Positions 6,538 through 15,699 of a stretch of DNA of 64,000 bases are shown piece by piece (position 1 is the first letter of the stretch; the number at the start of each line of letters is the position of its first letter). The DNA is from Alteriqipengyuania_B sp035481675. GTDB lineage: Bacteria > Pseudomonadota > Alphaproteobacteria > Sphingomonadales > Sphingomonadaceae. The stretch is from NCBI RefSeq assembly GCF_035481675.1, contig NZ_JAYJJW010000002.1, positions 62,001 through 126,000 of the forward strand, read 5' to 3'. Below the pieces are notes generated by a model, which saw only the letters and a program-made list of their open reading frames with translations, did not search any database and was not told the DNA's origin. The translations under genes were made by a program, and so were the position numbers.

Positions 6538-8550
6538 ATGACGGAACTGCTCAAGATCAGCCTGCCCGACGGATCGGTGCGCGAAGTGGAGCGCGGGGCC
6601 ACCCCCGCCGACATCGCCGCCGCGATCGGCCCCGGTCTGGCCAAGGCCGCCATCGCCGCACGCGTGGATGGCGAGCTGCGCGACATCAATCGTCCGTTCG
6701 AAGGCGATGCCGAGCTGGCTCTGGTGACTGCCCGCGACGAGGAGGACGCGCTCGAGCTCGCCCGCCACGATTTCGCGCATGTGCTGGCCGAAGCGGTCCA
6801 GTCGCTGTTCCCCGGCACGCAGATCACCTTCGGGCCGGCGACGGACGACGGCTTCTATTACGACGTGAAGGCACCCGAGGGCCGCGAGCCCTTCAGCATG
6901 GACGACCTCCCCGCCATCGAGGAGGAAATGCGCCGCATCATCAAGGCCGACAAGCCGCTCCGCCGCGAGGTCTGGAGCCGCGAGGACCTGATCGCGAAAT
7001 GGGAAGCCGACGGCGAGACGTTCAAGGCCGAATGGGCCCGCGAATTGCCCGAAGGCGAGGAGCTGACGGTCTACCATTCGGGTGACGACTGGCTCGACAT
7101 GTGCCGCGGCCCGCACCTTGCCAGCACCGGCAAGCTCGACCCCCAGGCGTTCAAGCTGATGCGCGTGGCCGGCGCCTACTGGCGCGGCGACCAGAACAAT
7201 GCGCAGCTGACGCGCATTTACGGCACGGGCTGGCTCAACAAGAAGCAATTGAACGCGCACCTCGTGCGGCTGGAGGAGGCCGCCAAGCGCGACCACCGCA
7301 AGCTGGGCCGCGAAATGGACCTGTTCCATCTGCAGGAAGAGGCGCACGGCAGCGTTTTCTGGCACCCCAAGGGCTATCGCATCTGGCGCGAGCTGGAGGC
7401 CTATATGCGCCGCAAGATGGACGGCGGCGGCTACCGCGAGATCAAGACGCCGCAGCTGATGGACGTGCGCCAGTGGGAACAGTCCGGCCATTGGGGCAAG
7501 TATGCGGAGAACATGTTCGCCGTGCCCGACATGGTGCCGGAGGTGGACGAGCTGGGAGACGGTCCGGCGAATCCTTCGGTGGCCAAGGACGCCGACTGGA
7601 TGGCGATCAAGCCGATGAACTGCCCGGCGCACGTGCTGGTCTTCAAGCAGGGCATCACCAGCTACCGCGACCTGCCGATCCGGCTGGGCGAAATGGGCTG
7701 CTGCCACCGCAACGAACCGCACGGCGCGCTCCACGGGCTGATGCGCGTGCGCCAGTTCACACAGGACGACGCGCATATCTTTTGCACGGAAGACCAGGTG
7801 GTCGAAGAAGTGCGCAAGTTCTGCCAGCTGGCGGACGAGGTCTATCGCGACTTCGGCTTCAGCTACCACGTCAAGCTGGCCCTGCGGCCGGAAAAGCGCT
7901 TCGGCAGCGAGGCGGACTGGGACAAGGCGGAACAGGAACTGCGCGATGCCGTGGCCGAAGCGGGCATGGATAACGAGGAATTCGGCTGGGAAGAGCTGCC
8001 CGGCGAAGGCGCGTTCTACGCGCCAAAGCTGGAATGGCACCTCACCGACGCGATCGGGCGCACGTGGCAGGTCGGCACGATCCAGGGCGACCGCGTCCTG
8101 CCCGAACGGCTCGATGCGAGCTACATCGGCGAGGATGGCGACAAGCACCGCCCGGTGATGCTCCACCGCGCGATCTTCGGATCGTACGAGCGCTTCATCG
8201 GCATCCTGATCGAACATTTTGCCGGCAAGCTGCCAGTGTGGCTCGCCCCGGTTCAGGCGGTGGTGGCGACCATCGTGTCCGACGCCGACGACTATGCAGG
8301 AGAGGTCTCCGCCAGGCTGGCCGCTGCAGGGATCCGCGTCGAAAGCGACCTCAGGAACGAGAAAATCAACTACAAGGTGCGCGAACACTCGCTCGCCAAG
8401 GTCCCGCATTTGCTTGTGGTCGGCAAGCGAGAGGCGGAGGAAGGCACCGTCGCCGTCCGCACGCTGGGCGAACAGCACCAGAAGGTGATGACGCTGGACG
8501 AAGCGGTCGCCATGCTGACCGCCGCCGCGACCCCGCCCGACCTCGCCTGA
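6538..8550 (+). CDS. thrS: Threonyl-tRNA synthetase
   Basis: A 670-residue class II aminoacyl-tRNA synthetase that charges tRNA-Thr. Domain order is visible: an N-terminal TGS domain (TELLKISLPDGSVREVERG, residues 2-60), the editing/SAD region with an HDFAHVLAEAV helix, then the class II catalytic core. The core has MNCPAHVLVF (zinc Cys), CCHRNEPHGAL (motif 2) and GSYERFIGILIEH (motif 3). A C-terminal anticodon-binding domain from about residue 560 contains VRTLGEQHQ. The start ATG follows GAGAGA. A longer frame open to 6439 has no ribosome site and lacks homology character, so it was not used. Expression is probably controlled by the upstream threonine leader peptide. The TauE gene follows after 13 bp. 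Confidence 0.97.
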   Translation: MTELLKISLPDGSVREVERGATPADIAAAIGPGLAKAAIAARVDGELRDINRPFEGDAELALVTARDEEDALELARHDFAHVLAEAVQSLFPGTQITFGPATDDGFYYDVKAPEGREPFSMDDLPAIEEEMRRIIKADKPLRREVWSREDLIAKWEADGETFKAEWARELPEGEELTVYHSGDDWLDMCRGPHLASTGKLDPQAFKLMRVAGAYWRGDQNNAQLTRIYGTGWLNKKQLNAHLVRLEEAAKRDHRKLGREMDLFHLQEEAHGSVFWHPKGYRIWRELEAYMRRKMDGGGYREIKTPQLMDVRQWEQSGHWGKYAENMFAVPDMVPEVDELGDGPANPSVAKDADWMAIKPMNCPAHVLVFKQGITSYRDLPIRLGEMGCCHRNEPHGALHGLMRVRQFTQDDAHIFCTEDQVVEEVRKFCQLADEVYRDFGFSYHVKLALRPEKRFGSEADWDKAEQELRDAVAEAGMDNEEFGWEELPGEGAFYAPKLEWHLTDAIGRTWQVGTIQGDRVLPERLDASYIGEDGDKHRPVMLHRAIFGSYERFIGILIEHFAGKLPVWLAPVQAVVATIVSDADDYAGEVSARLAAAGIRVESDLRNEKINYKVREHSLAKVPHLLVVGKREAEEGTVAVRTLGEQHQKVMTLDEAVAMLTAAATPPDLA

Positions 8551-8563
8551 CGCGACCGGCCGG

Positions 8564-9310
8564 GTGGAAATCCTTGCAGGCTACGGCGCGGGGCAGCTGG
8601 CGTTGGCGGTCATCGCCGCGCTGGCGGCGGCGTTCGTTCGCGGGCTCGCGGGCTTCGGCATGGCGATCCTGCTGGTGCCGGTGCTCGCGCTCGCCATGCT
8701 GCCGGTGGAAGCGGTGTTGGTCACGAATTGCCTGGCGGTGATGATTGGCGCGACAGAGTTCGTGCGGCTGGTGCGCGATGCGGAAAAATCCGCGCTCGTT
8801 ATTTCCGGCCTGGTGATCCTGACCACCGCGCCGGGGCTGATCCTACTTGCCGCCACGCCGCCCGACATCGCGCGCGTGCTGATCGCCATTGCCGCCATGA
8901 CGGCGTTCGGGGCGGTCCTGTTTCCCGTGCGCCCGGCAACGCCGCCCGGTCCGGTCGTCACAGGCATTACCGGCGTGCTGAGCGGGCTGCTGACGGGCTT
9001 TGCGGGCATGCCCGGCCTGCCGGTCGTGCCCTATTACGTCGCGCGCGACATCGCCCGGAAGGTCGCCAAGGCCTCCATGCTGCTGATCTTCACCGTGGCC
9101 GCGCTGGCGGGCATCGGTTCGGGGCTCGCCATCGGGGCTTTCGAGTGGCGCTTCCTCGGCCTCGCGCTGTTGCTGTTCCCGTTCATCCTTGTCGGCAACC
9201 GCATCGGCATGGCGGCATCGGGCCGCGTCGGCGACAAGGCGTGGCGCGGCTTTACCGCCGCCGTCTTGGGGGCGACGGCGCTCGCGTCATTGATCAAGCT
9301 GGTGAACTAG
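8564..9310 (+). CDS. TauE/SafE-family membrane permease
   Basis: A 248-residue integral membrane protein with about seven or eight hydrophobic helices. It has TauE/SafE family traits: an N-terminal FVRGLAGFGMAILLVPVLAL repeat unit, and the matching second-half unit GVLSGLLTGFAGMPGLPVVPYY. This family exports or takes up small organic or sulfur anions such as sulfite and sulfoacetate; the substrate is not predictable here. It starts with GTG 13 bp after thrS and may be co-transcribed. The TAG stop sits in the CTAG that served as target site of the repeat element directly downstream. Confidence 0.88.
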   Translation: MEILAGYGAGQLALAVIAALAAAFVRGLAGFGMAILLVPVLALAMLPVEAVLVTNCLAVMIGATEFVRLVRDAEKSALVISGLVILTTAPGLILLAATPPDIARVLIAIAAMTAFGAVLFPVRPATPPGPVVTGITGVLSGLLTGFAGMPGLPVVPYYVARDIARKVAKASMLLIFTVAALAGIGSGLAIGAFEWRFLGLALLLFPFILVGNRIGMAASGRVGDKAWRGFTAAVLGATALASLIKLVN

Positions 9311-9574
9311 GCCGTATACTCGTGAATCCCACCTTCGAGGTTTGAAGCAAAATGGGCCAGCACAAGGAGCAAAGGCGCAGCAATACCGGCGGTCTTGCAA
9401 GCCTTTGTAACGCGGTGATGGCCCATTTTGGTCAAATCCCTGCGGGACGCGGGAATGACTTCCATCTCAAACAAAAACACGCTTGGAAAGGCAGACAGCC
9501 TTCCCGGCGCGCGCTTTCGCCCGATATGTTCGTCATTCCGGCGCCTCGTAGGTAGGATTCACGAGTATACGGCC
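9310..9574. mobile_element. MITE-like element with 30-plus-bp terminal inverted repeats, TA-flanked
   Basis: The two ends form an inverted repeat: 9307-9340 against 9544-9577, 34 bp with two mismatches, the outer 23 bp perfect, beginning CTAGGCCGTATACTCGTG. Taking TA at 9308-9309 and 9575-9576 as the duplicated target leaves a 265-bp element. An internal inverted pair (AAAATGGGCCA 9349-9359, TGGCCCATTTT 9419-9429) gives a second hairpin. TA duplication within CTAG is the known insertion habit of IS630/Tc1-mariner elements, so this is probably a non-autonomous derivative. It carries no transposase. A 67-codon open frame inside it has no coding character and was not called. Confidence 0.72.
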
Positions 9575-9708
9575 TAGAGCGGCAGGAACGGGCCGGCGGC
9601 GATCAGCGCGATGGCGCAGGCGCCGACGATCGCGGTGCGCGCCAAGTCGGCGGCATCCAGCGATGCCTGCGTGGCGGTCTGCCGGACGAGTGCGATGGCC
9701 TTGCTCAT
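9574..9708 (-). CDS. Small single-helix membrane protein
   Basis: A 44-residue open frame beginning MSKAIALVRQTATQASLDAA. One C-terminal hydrophobic helix (TAIVGACAIALIAAGPFLPL) ends at a TAG. GGGA lies upstream of the start; an ATG three codons earlier is also in frame but too close to it. It sits 43 bp before the end of the agmatine deiminase gene's territory. Its stop codon uses the TA copy made when the adjacent repeat inserted. No family is recognised, and coding status is likely but unproven. Confidence 0.5.
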   Translation of the reverse strand: MSKAIALVRQTATQASLDAADLARTAIVGACAIALIAAGPFLPL

Positions 9709-9751
9709 GCCGGGCATTTTCCCAGCCGTGGCCTAACGAAAGGTAAACGCC

Positions 9752-10729
9752 TCAGGCGCGGGGCATCTGCTGGCTCGCGCAGTGGAAGCTGCCGCCGCCC
9801 GCCAACACGGCGTCCGCTGGCAGGCCGATGGTTGCGCGGTCGGGGAACAGCGCGGCGATGGCCGCCACGCCCGCCTCGTCATGGACCGAGCCGTAGGTCG
9901 GCACCACCACGAGGTTCGAGGTGATGGCGAAGTTCATGTAGCTGGCAGGCTCCGCGTCCTCGCCCATGCTCACGAGGCCGGGAGAGGGGATGTCCACCAC
10001 CTTCACGCCGAACGACACGGCCCGGGCGCGCGCGTCGGCATAGATCGCGGCGTTGGGATCGTCCGCCCCGCTCGGCACCGGCAGCGCCAGCGTGTTTTCG
10101 CCGACGAAGCGAGCCAGGTTGTCGACGTGACCATCCGTATGGTCGCCCAGCAATCCGTCGCCCAGCCACAGGACCCGGTTAAAGCCGAGTTCGCGGGCAA
10201 GGCGCATCTCGATATCTTCGCGGCAAAGCTGCGGGTTGCGGTTCGGGTTGAGCAGGCATTGCTCGGTCGTGACGACGAGCCCGGTGCCGTCGGTATCGAT
10301 CGCGCCGCCTTCCAAGATCCAGTCCGCGGTCTCGAGCGGCAGGCCGGCGTCGCGGGCAAGCTTCGCCCCCACGGTCTGGTCGCCGTCCATCAGGAACTTG
10401 CCGCCCCAGCCGTTGAAGCCGAAGCGCCGTGCGGCGAGGCCGTCGCCGCTGCGCACGACCAGCGGCCCGGTATCGCGCAGCCAGATGTCGCCATATTCGC
10501 GCCACTCCAGCGTGACGGCGGGCGAGACGAGGCCTTGCGCCCGCGCCTCGTTCGCCGCGTCGCGGACCAGCAGCCGCACTTCCAACCCGCTTTCGGCGAC
10601 CGCGTTGGCGAAAGCGGCGATCTGTTCCTGCGCGCGCGGCAGCGTGTCCGGCCACTCCTCCGCATCGTGGGGGAAGCCGATCCACAGCCAGTCCTGCGGC
10701 GCCCATTCGGGCGGCATCGTCACGCTCAT
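9752..10729 (-). CDS. aguA: Agmatine deiminase
   Basis: A 325-residue peptidyl-arginine-deiminase-fold enzyme that hydrolyses agmatine to N-carbamoylputrescine and ammonia (arginine decarboxylase route to putrescine). Visible family motifs are the N-terminal WIGFPHDAEEWP, the substrate loop LEGGAIDTDGTG, the HTDGHVDN catalytic His/Asp segment, and the catalytic Cys in GGGSFHCASQQ at the very C-terminus. The start is set at the Met before SVTMPPEWAPQ, since family members begin just before this tryptophan motif. A frame 12 codons longer overlaps the upstream gene. It follows the M28 peptidase gene by 10 bp on the same strand and is probably co-transcribed with it. Confidence 0.93.
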   Translation of the reverse strand: MSVTMPPEWAPQDWLWIGFPHDAEEWPDTLPRAQEQIAAFANAVAESGLEVRLLVRDAANEARAQGLVSPAVTLEWREYGDIWLRDTGPLVVRSGDGLAARRFGFNGWGGKFLMDGDQTVGAKLARDAGLPLETADWILEGGAIDTDGTGLVVTTEQCLLNPNRNPQLCREDIEMRLARELGFNRVLWLGDGLLGDHTDGHVDNLARFVGENTLALPVPSGADDPNAAIYADARARAVSFGVKVVDIPSPGLVSMGEDAEPASYMNFAITSNLVVVPTYGSVHDEAGVAAIAALFPDRATIGLPADAVLAGGGSFHCASQQMPRA

Positions 10730-10739
10730 GGTTTGTGCG

Positions 10740-12431
10740 TCAGGCCCCGCAACCCGCGCCCGCACCTTCGCAGTCAGTATCGCGGATGCCCTTGAACTCG
10801 TCGCCTTCGACCCAGTTCGGCCAGTCCTCGCTCATCGCCAGCATCCGGCCGATGCGATAGAACAGCTGCAGGTCGGCCATCACGCCCGACCAGTCCCAGT
10901 TCTCGTCGAATTCGTCCTTCGGCCCGTGATAGCGGTTGTCGGTGTAATCCTTGGCGACCTTGGCCCCGGCAGCGTTGCCGCCGTCCTTCAGGTCCTCGCC
11001 CCCGTCGACATACAGCATCGGCACGCCGCGCTTGGCGAAGGCGAAGTGGTCGCTGCGGTAGTAGTATCCCTTTTCGGGCGTCGGTTCGGGGGTGGCGACG
11101 CGGTTCTCGTCGCCCAGCGCCTTGTCGAGGAAGCGGTCGAGCTCGCTCTTCCCGCTGCCGACCACGGTTACGTCGTTGGCCGGGCCTGCCATCAGGAAGG
11201 CGTCCATGTTGATGCCGCCCACGGTCTGCGCCAGCGGGAAGACGGGATTGGCGGCGTAATAATCCGCGCCCAGCAGCCCCGATTCCTCCGCCGTCACGGC
11301 CAAGAACACCAGCGTCCGGTCGGCAGCGCCCGCCTTCGCATGGGCGGCGCCCAGCGCGACCAGCGCGGCGGTGCCCGTGGCATTGTCGACCGCGCCGTTG
11401 CAGATGTCGTCGCCCGTCTCGTCGGGCTTGCAGCGGCCGAGGTGGTCCCAGTGCGCGGTGTGGAGCACATATTCCTCCGGCCGCGTCTTGCCCGGCAGCA
11501 TGCCGATCACGTTCTGCGAGGAGAAGCTGCGGATGTCGTTGCGGAAGCTGGTGGATGCGGTGAGGCCCAGCGGCACGGCAGTGAAACCGTCCTTCTTCGC
11601 GGCCATGCCCAGCTTGCCGAGGTCCTGCCCCGCCGCCTTCATGATGCGTTCGGCCACGCCTTTCTGCACCCAGCCGTTCATGGTGGTGGTCGCAGGCGCA
11701 TCCTCGCCGCGCTGGGCGTAGGCCTGCGGGCCGGACCAGCTCGATTCGACCACGCCCCAGCCATAGGCCGCGGGCGCTTCGTCGTGCACGATGATCGCGC
11801 CGGCCGCGCCCTGCCGCGCGGCTTCCTCGTATTTATAGGTCCAGCGGCCGTAATAGGTCATGGCCCGCCCGCCGAAGGGGCCGTCCAGTTCCTCGGTGCC
11901 GAAGTCGGGATCGTTCACCAGGATCACGGCGGTCTTGCCCGCCATGTCGATCCCTTCGTAGTCGTTCCAGCCCTTTTCCGGCGCGTTGATGCCGTAACCG
12001 ACGAACACCAGTTCGCTGTCTTCCAGCTTGGTGTCGACCTCTTCCTTGTAGGTCACGCCGACCCAGTCGCTGCCGTACTGAAATTCCATCGGCTCGCCAT
12101 CTTCGCCCGCAACGGCCAGCGGCGTGAAATTCTTGCCGGTGATTTCCACCAGCGGCACGTCCTGCGTCCAGGAACCGTTGTTGCCCGGCTGGAGGCCAGC
12201 CGCTTCGAACTGTTCGATCAGATAGGCGATGGTCTTGCGCCCGCCCTCGGTGCCCGGGGCGCGGCCTTCGAAATCGTCGCCGCTGAGCGTGCGGGTGACC
12301 TCGACCATCGTTTCCTGCGAGATGTCGCCCGGTTCGACCGAGGGGATTTCGCTGCCGCTATCATCGATCGCGGCCATGTCGCAGCCGCTAAGCGCAAGCG
12401 CGGCGGTAATGGCAAGGAATGTGCGTTTCAT
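10740..12431 (-). CDS. M28-family metallopeptidase lipoprotein with PA domain
   Basis: A 563-residue zinc aminopeptidase-like protein with a lipobox (ALALSGC, lipid-attached Cys17), so anchored in the envelope and facing the periplasm or outside. A protease-associated (PA) insert spans roughly residues 120-260. The M28 catalytic core follows: HTAHWDHLG (zinc His), GAVDNATGTAAL (bridging Asp), VTAEESGLLGADYY (catalytic Glu pair) and YRSDHFAFAKRG (zinc His). It likely releases N-terminal amino acids from peptides. It is divergent from glnE with about 125 bp between the starts, and is followed by agmatine deiminase. Confidence 0.93.
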   Translation of the reverse strand: MKRTFLAITAALALSGCDMAAIDDSGSEIPSVEPGDISQETMVEVTRTLSGDDFEGRAPGTEGGRKTIAYLIEQFEAAGLQPGNNGSWTQDVPLVEITGKNFTPLAVAGEDGEPMEFQYGSDWVGVTYKEEVDTKLEDSELVFVGYGINAPEKGWNDYEGIDMAGKTAVILVNDPDFGTEELDGPFGGRAMTYYGRWTYKYEEAARQGAAGAIIVHDEAPAAYGWGVVESSWSGPQAYAQRGEDAPATTTMNGWVQKGVAERIMKAAGQDLGKLGMAAKKDGFTAVPLGLTASTSFRNDIRSFSSQNVIGMLPGKTRPEEYVLHTAHWDHLGRCKPDETGDDICNGAVDNATGTAALVALGAAHAKAGAADRTLVFLAVTAEESGLLGADYYAANPVFPLAQTVGGINMDAFLMAGPANDVTVVGSGKSELDRFLDKALGDENRVATPEPTPEKGYYYRSDHFAFAKRGVPMLYVDGGEDLKDGGNAAGAKVAKDYTDNRYHGPKDEFDENWDWSGVMADLQLFYRIGRMLAMSEDWPNWVEGDEFKGIRDTDCEGAGAGCGA

Positions 12432-12556
12432 GTCGGTCTGGTCCCCGTCCGGTCGGTCGTATTGCTGCGCGCCTGTCTGGCAGAGGGTACGGCGGGCGGC
12501 AAGCGGGCTTGCGTGTCAGGCTTGCGTGTGGGGCCGGGCGCAGGCAGGCGTGGCAC

Positions 12557-15235
12557 ATGAGAGCCGATTGGCAGGAAGCGATCACGCGGGCGCGGGCGCA
12601 TTCGCCCTTCCTCGCGCGCGCGCTGGACGACATGCCGGGCTTGCGGGACCTGCTGCTCGCGGGCGAGGGGGACGCGGCGCTGGCAGCGGCGAAGGGCGCG
12701 GGCGAAGGCATCGAGGACGTCGGCGTCGCGCTTCGGCGGGAAAAGCGCGCGCTGGCGCTGGCGCTGGCCATCGGTGACCTGGCCGGGGCCTTCACACTGG
12801 AGCGCGTGACCGCGACCCTGTCCGAATTCGCCGACCGGGCGCTCGACGCAGCGATTGCCGAAGCGATCCGCCACCGCACGCCCGATGCCCGGCCGCAGGG
12901 CTTTGCCGCCATCGCGCTGGGCAAGCACGGCTCTCGCGAGCTCAATTACAGTTCCGACATCGACCCGATCCTGATCTATGATCCCGAGGCCCTGCCGCGG
13001 CGCGAGCGGGACGAGCCTGCCGAAGCGGCGCAGCGCATCGCCCGGCGCGTGGTCGAGACTCTCGGCCGCGTGACGGCGGACGGCTACGTCTTCCGGGTCG
13101 ACCTGCGGCTGCGCCCCGCTGCCGAGGTCACGCCGCCGGCGCTGCCCATCGACGGGGCGATCTCGCATTACGAAAGCTCCGCCCTCACGTGGGAGCGCGC
13201 GGCCTTCATGCGGGCGCGGGCGGCGGCAGGGGATACCGGGCTCGGCGCGCGCTTCCTAGATGCGATCAGGCCGTTCATCTGGCGCAGCAGCCTCGATTTC
13301 GGGGCGATCGACGAGATCCGCCGCCTGACCGCCCGCATCCGCGCCGACCAGGGCGGTCCGGCGCAGCCCGGACCCGGTTACAACGTCAAGCGCGGCCTGG
13401 GCGGCATCCGCGAGATCGAGTTCTTCGTCCAGACGCACCAGCTGATCCACGCCGGGCGAGATGCGTCGCTGCGCGATCCGCGCATCCTCTCCGCGCTGGA
13501 GGCGCTTGCCGTGGCGGGTCATATCGACGGGCACAGCGCGCGGATCATGGGCGAGGCTTATGTCGCGCTGCGCACGGCGGAGCACCGGCTGCAAATGGTG
13601 CAGGACCGCCAGACGCATACGCTCCCGAGCGGGGCGGAAGAGCTTGCCAATGTCGCCCGGCTGGCAGGATTCGCGGGCGCGCAGGAATGGTGCGCACACC
13701 TCCACGAGCACACCGAGCGGGTGGCGCGCATCTACGGCGAGCTGATCGATGGCGAGGACGATGCCGCGCCCTCGCTGGGCGAGGCGTTGGCGGCATCAGG
13801 ACTGGCGGACACCGGAGCGCTGAGCGCGCGCATCGAGAAGTGGCAGGACGGGCGCTACCAGGCGCTGCGCTCCACTGCGGCGCAGACCGCCTTTCGCGCG
13901 GTGTTGCCGGGCTTGCTGGAAGCCCTGGGGCAGGCACCCGATCCGCAAACCGCGCTCGCCCGGTTCGAGACCCTGCTGCAGCGCTTGCCCAGCGCCATCA
14001 ACCTGTTCCGCCTCCTGGAGGCGCGCCCGGCGCTGGCCGACCAGCTGATGCGCATCCTCACTCTCGCCCCGCCGCTGGCCGATGAACTTTCGCGCCGGCC
14101 CGAATTGCTCGACGCGCTGATCGACAAGGGCGCTTTCGCCCTGCCGGGTTCGGTCGGGCAACTGGCGCAGCGGATGCGCAGCGCGCCCGATGCCGATTAC
14201 GAAGCCCGGCTGGAACGCCTGCGCCGCACGGTGGGCGAACAACGCTTCATGCTGGGCGTGCAGCTGATCGAGGCGGCGCAGGACCCGCTCGATGTCGCTG
14301 CCGGGCTGGGCCGGGTGGCGGAGGCCGCGCTTGTCGTGGCGACCGAGGCGGCGGAGGCGGAATATGCCACGCGGCACGGCCGCTTCGCCGAGCGCGAGCT
14401 GCTGGTGCTGGGCCTGGGGCGGCTGGGCGGCGGGTCGCTCACCTACGCCAGTGACCTCGACATCGTGTATCTCTTCACCGGATCGCTCGACGGGGAATCG
14501 GACGGTGCGAAGCCGCTCGGCCCGACGCTTTATTTCAATCGCCTCGCCCAGCGTGCCGGTGCGGCGCTGAGCGTCCCGACCGCGCAAGGCGCCTTATACG
14601 AGGTCGACACGCGGCTGCGGCCGCAGGGCAAGCAGGGACCGCTCGCCGCCAGCCTCGAAAGCTTTGCCCGCTACCAGCGAGATGACGCGTGGACATGGGA
14701 GCATATGGCCCTGTGCCGCGCGCGGCCGGTCTACGGCTCCGACCCGCGGCGGGCCGAACTGGCCGGCCTTGTCCGGGAAGTCCTGTGCCGACCGCGCGAT
14801 GCGGACGGCTTGCGCAAGGATGTGCTGGCAATGCGGGCCGAGATGGCGGAGCACAAGCCGCCGCGCGGCCCGCTCGACGTCAAGCTGTTGCGCGGCGGGC
14901 TGGTCGACTGCGAATTCCTCGTCCACTTCCTGCAATTGCGTGACGCCGCCGCATTCAAACCCGCGCTGCATGACGCCATTGCGGAACTGGAGGCGGCCGG
15001 CACGGTGACGTCGTCGCTTTCCCGCGCGCACGATTTCCTCACCCGCGTTCTCGTCTGCGGGCGGCTGCTCGCGCCCGATGGCGTCGCTGCGCACCCCGCC
15101 GCCATGCTCGCCCTCGCGCGCGCATGCGGGGTGGGGGATGGCGATGCATTGCTCGATCGGATAGCGGGGGCGCGCCGCGACATCGCGCGCGAGTGGCATG
15201 ACATTTTCGGGCAAACACTGGAGCTGACACCATGA
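12557..15235 (+). CDS. glnE: Bifunctional glutamine synthetase adenylyltransferase/adenylyl-removing enzyme
   Basis: An 892-residue enzyme that adenylylates and de-adenylylates glutamine synthetase in response to nitrogen status through PII. Two nucleotidyltransferase modules are visible. The N-terminal one carries GKHGSRELNYSSDIDPILIYD near residue 120 and is the deadenylylating half. The C-terminal one carries GLGRLGGGSLTYASDLDIVY near residue 620 and is the adenylylating half. Each has the G-S...D-x-D metal motif. GlnD-PII-utase helical domains follow each module. The start was placed at the Met before RADWQEAI; the longer frame reaches into the divergent peptidase gene and looks non-coding. 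Its stop overlaps the bcp start (ATGA). Confidence 0.95.
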   Translation: MRADWQEAITRARAHSPFLARALDDMPGLRDLLLAGEGDAALAAAKGAGEGIEDVGVALRREKRALALALAIGDLAGAFTLERVTATLSEFADRALDAAIAEAIRHRTPDARPQGFAAIALGKHGSRELNYSSDIDPILIYDPEALPRRERDEPAEAAQRIARRVVETLGRVTADGYVFRVDLRLRPAAEVTPPALPIDGAISHYESSALTWERAAFMRARAAAGDTGLGARFLDAIRPFIWRSSLDFGAIDEIRRLTARIRADQGGPAQPGPGYNVKRGLGGIREIEFFVQTHQLIHAGRDASLRDPRILSALEALAVAGHIDGHSARIMGEAYVALRTAEHRLQMVQDRQTHTLPSGAEELANVARLAGFAGAQEWCAHLHEHTERVARIYGELIDGEDDAAPSLGEALAASGLADTGALSARIEKWQDGRYQALRSTAAQTAFRAVLPGLLEALGQAPDPQTALARFETLLQRLPSAINLFRLLEARPALADQLMRILTLAPPLADELSRRPELLDALIDKGAFALPGSVGQLAQRMRSAPDADYEARLERLRRTVGEQRFMLGVQLIEAAQDPLDVAAGLGRVAEAALVVATEAAEAEYATRHGRFAERELLVLGLGRLGGGSLTYASDLDIVYLFTGSLDGESDGAKPLGPTLYFNRLAQRAGAALSVPTAQGALYEVDTRLRPQGKQGPLAASLESFARYQRDDAWTWEHMALCRARPVYGSDPRRAELAGLVREVLCRPRDADGLRKDVLAMRAEMAEHKPPRGPLDVKLLRGGLVDCEFLVHFLQLRDAAAFKPALHDAIAELEAAGTVTSSLSRAHDFLTRVLVCGRLLAPDGVAAHPAAMLALARACGVGDGDALLDRIAGARRDIAREWHDIFGQTLELTP

Positions 15236-15699
15236 CCGACAGACCCGGCGAAGGCGATGCCTTCCCTGCCTTCACCCTTGAAACGCCCGAGGGCGGCAGC
15301 ATCGACACCGGCAGCCTCGGCAAGGCCGTCGTCTTTTTCTACCCGAAGGACGACACGCCCGGCTGCACGACCGAAAACAAGGATTTCTCCGCGCTCAAGG
15401 GCGAATTCGATGCCGCCGGCGTGACCTTGCTCGGCATCAGCAAGGACCCGCCGAAGAAACACGGCAAGTTCATCGCCAAGCACGATCTCGCCGCCCCTCT
15501 GGCCAGCGACCCGGAGACCGATGGTCTTGCGGACGCGCTCGGCATCTGGGCGGAAAAGCAGATGTACGGCCGCACCTACATGGGCATGGAGCGCACGACG
15601 TACCTCCTCGCAGCGGATGGGACGATCGCGCGCGTCTGGCGCAAGGTAAAGGTGAAGGGCCACGCGGACGAGGTGCTCGCCGCCGCGAAGGCACTTTGA
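15232..15699 (+). CDS. bcp: Thioredoxin-dependent peroxiredoxin (BCP/PrxQ type)
   Basis: A 155-residue peroxiredoxin that reduces hydroperoxides with electrons from thioredoxin. The active-site segment FFYPKDDTPGCTTENKDFS holds the peroxidatic Cys near residue 47. The second Cys found five residues later in two-Cys BCP proteins is replaced, so this is the 1-Cys-like variant. It is translationally coupled to glnE upstream (ATGA overlap) and to the DUF455 gene downstream (TTGA overlap). Confidence 0.95.
   Translation: MTDRPGEGDAFPAFTLETPEGGSIDTGSLGKAVVFFYPKDDTPGCTTENKDFSALKGEFDAAGVTLLGISKDPPKKHGKFIAKHDLAAPLASDPETDGLADALGIWAEKQMYGRTYMGMERTTYLLAADGTIARVWRKVKVKGHADEVLAAAKAL

Noticed and set aside
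6367..8478. 703-codon frame antisense to thrS
   Set aside because: Mirror of the thrS coding sequence; no start signal or domain.
9352..9555. 67-codon frame inside the MITE
   Set aside because: Lies wholly within the repeat, has no ribosome site, and shows no domain or signal.
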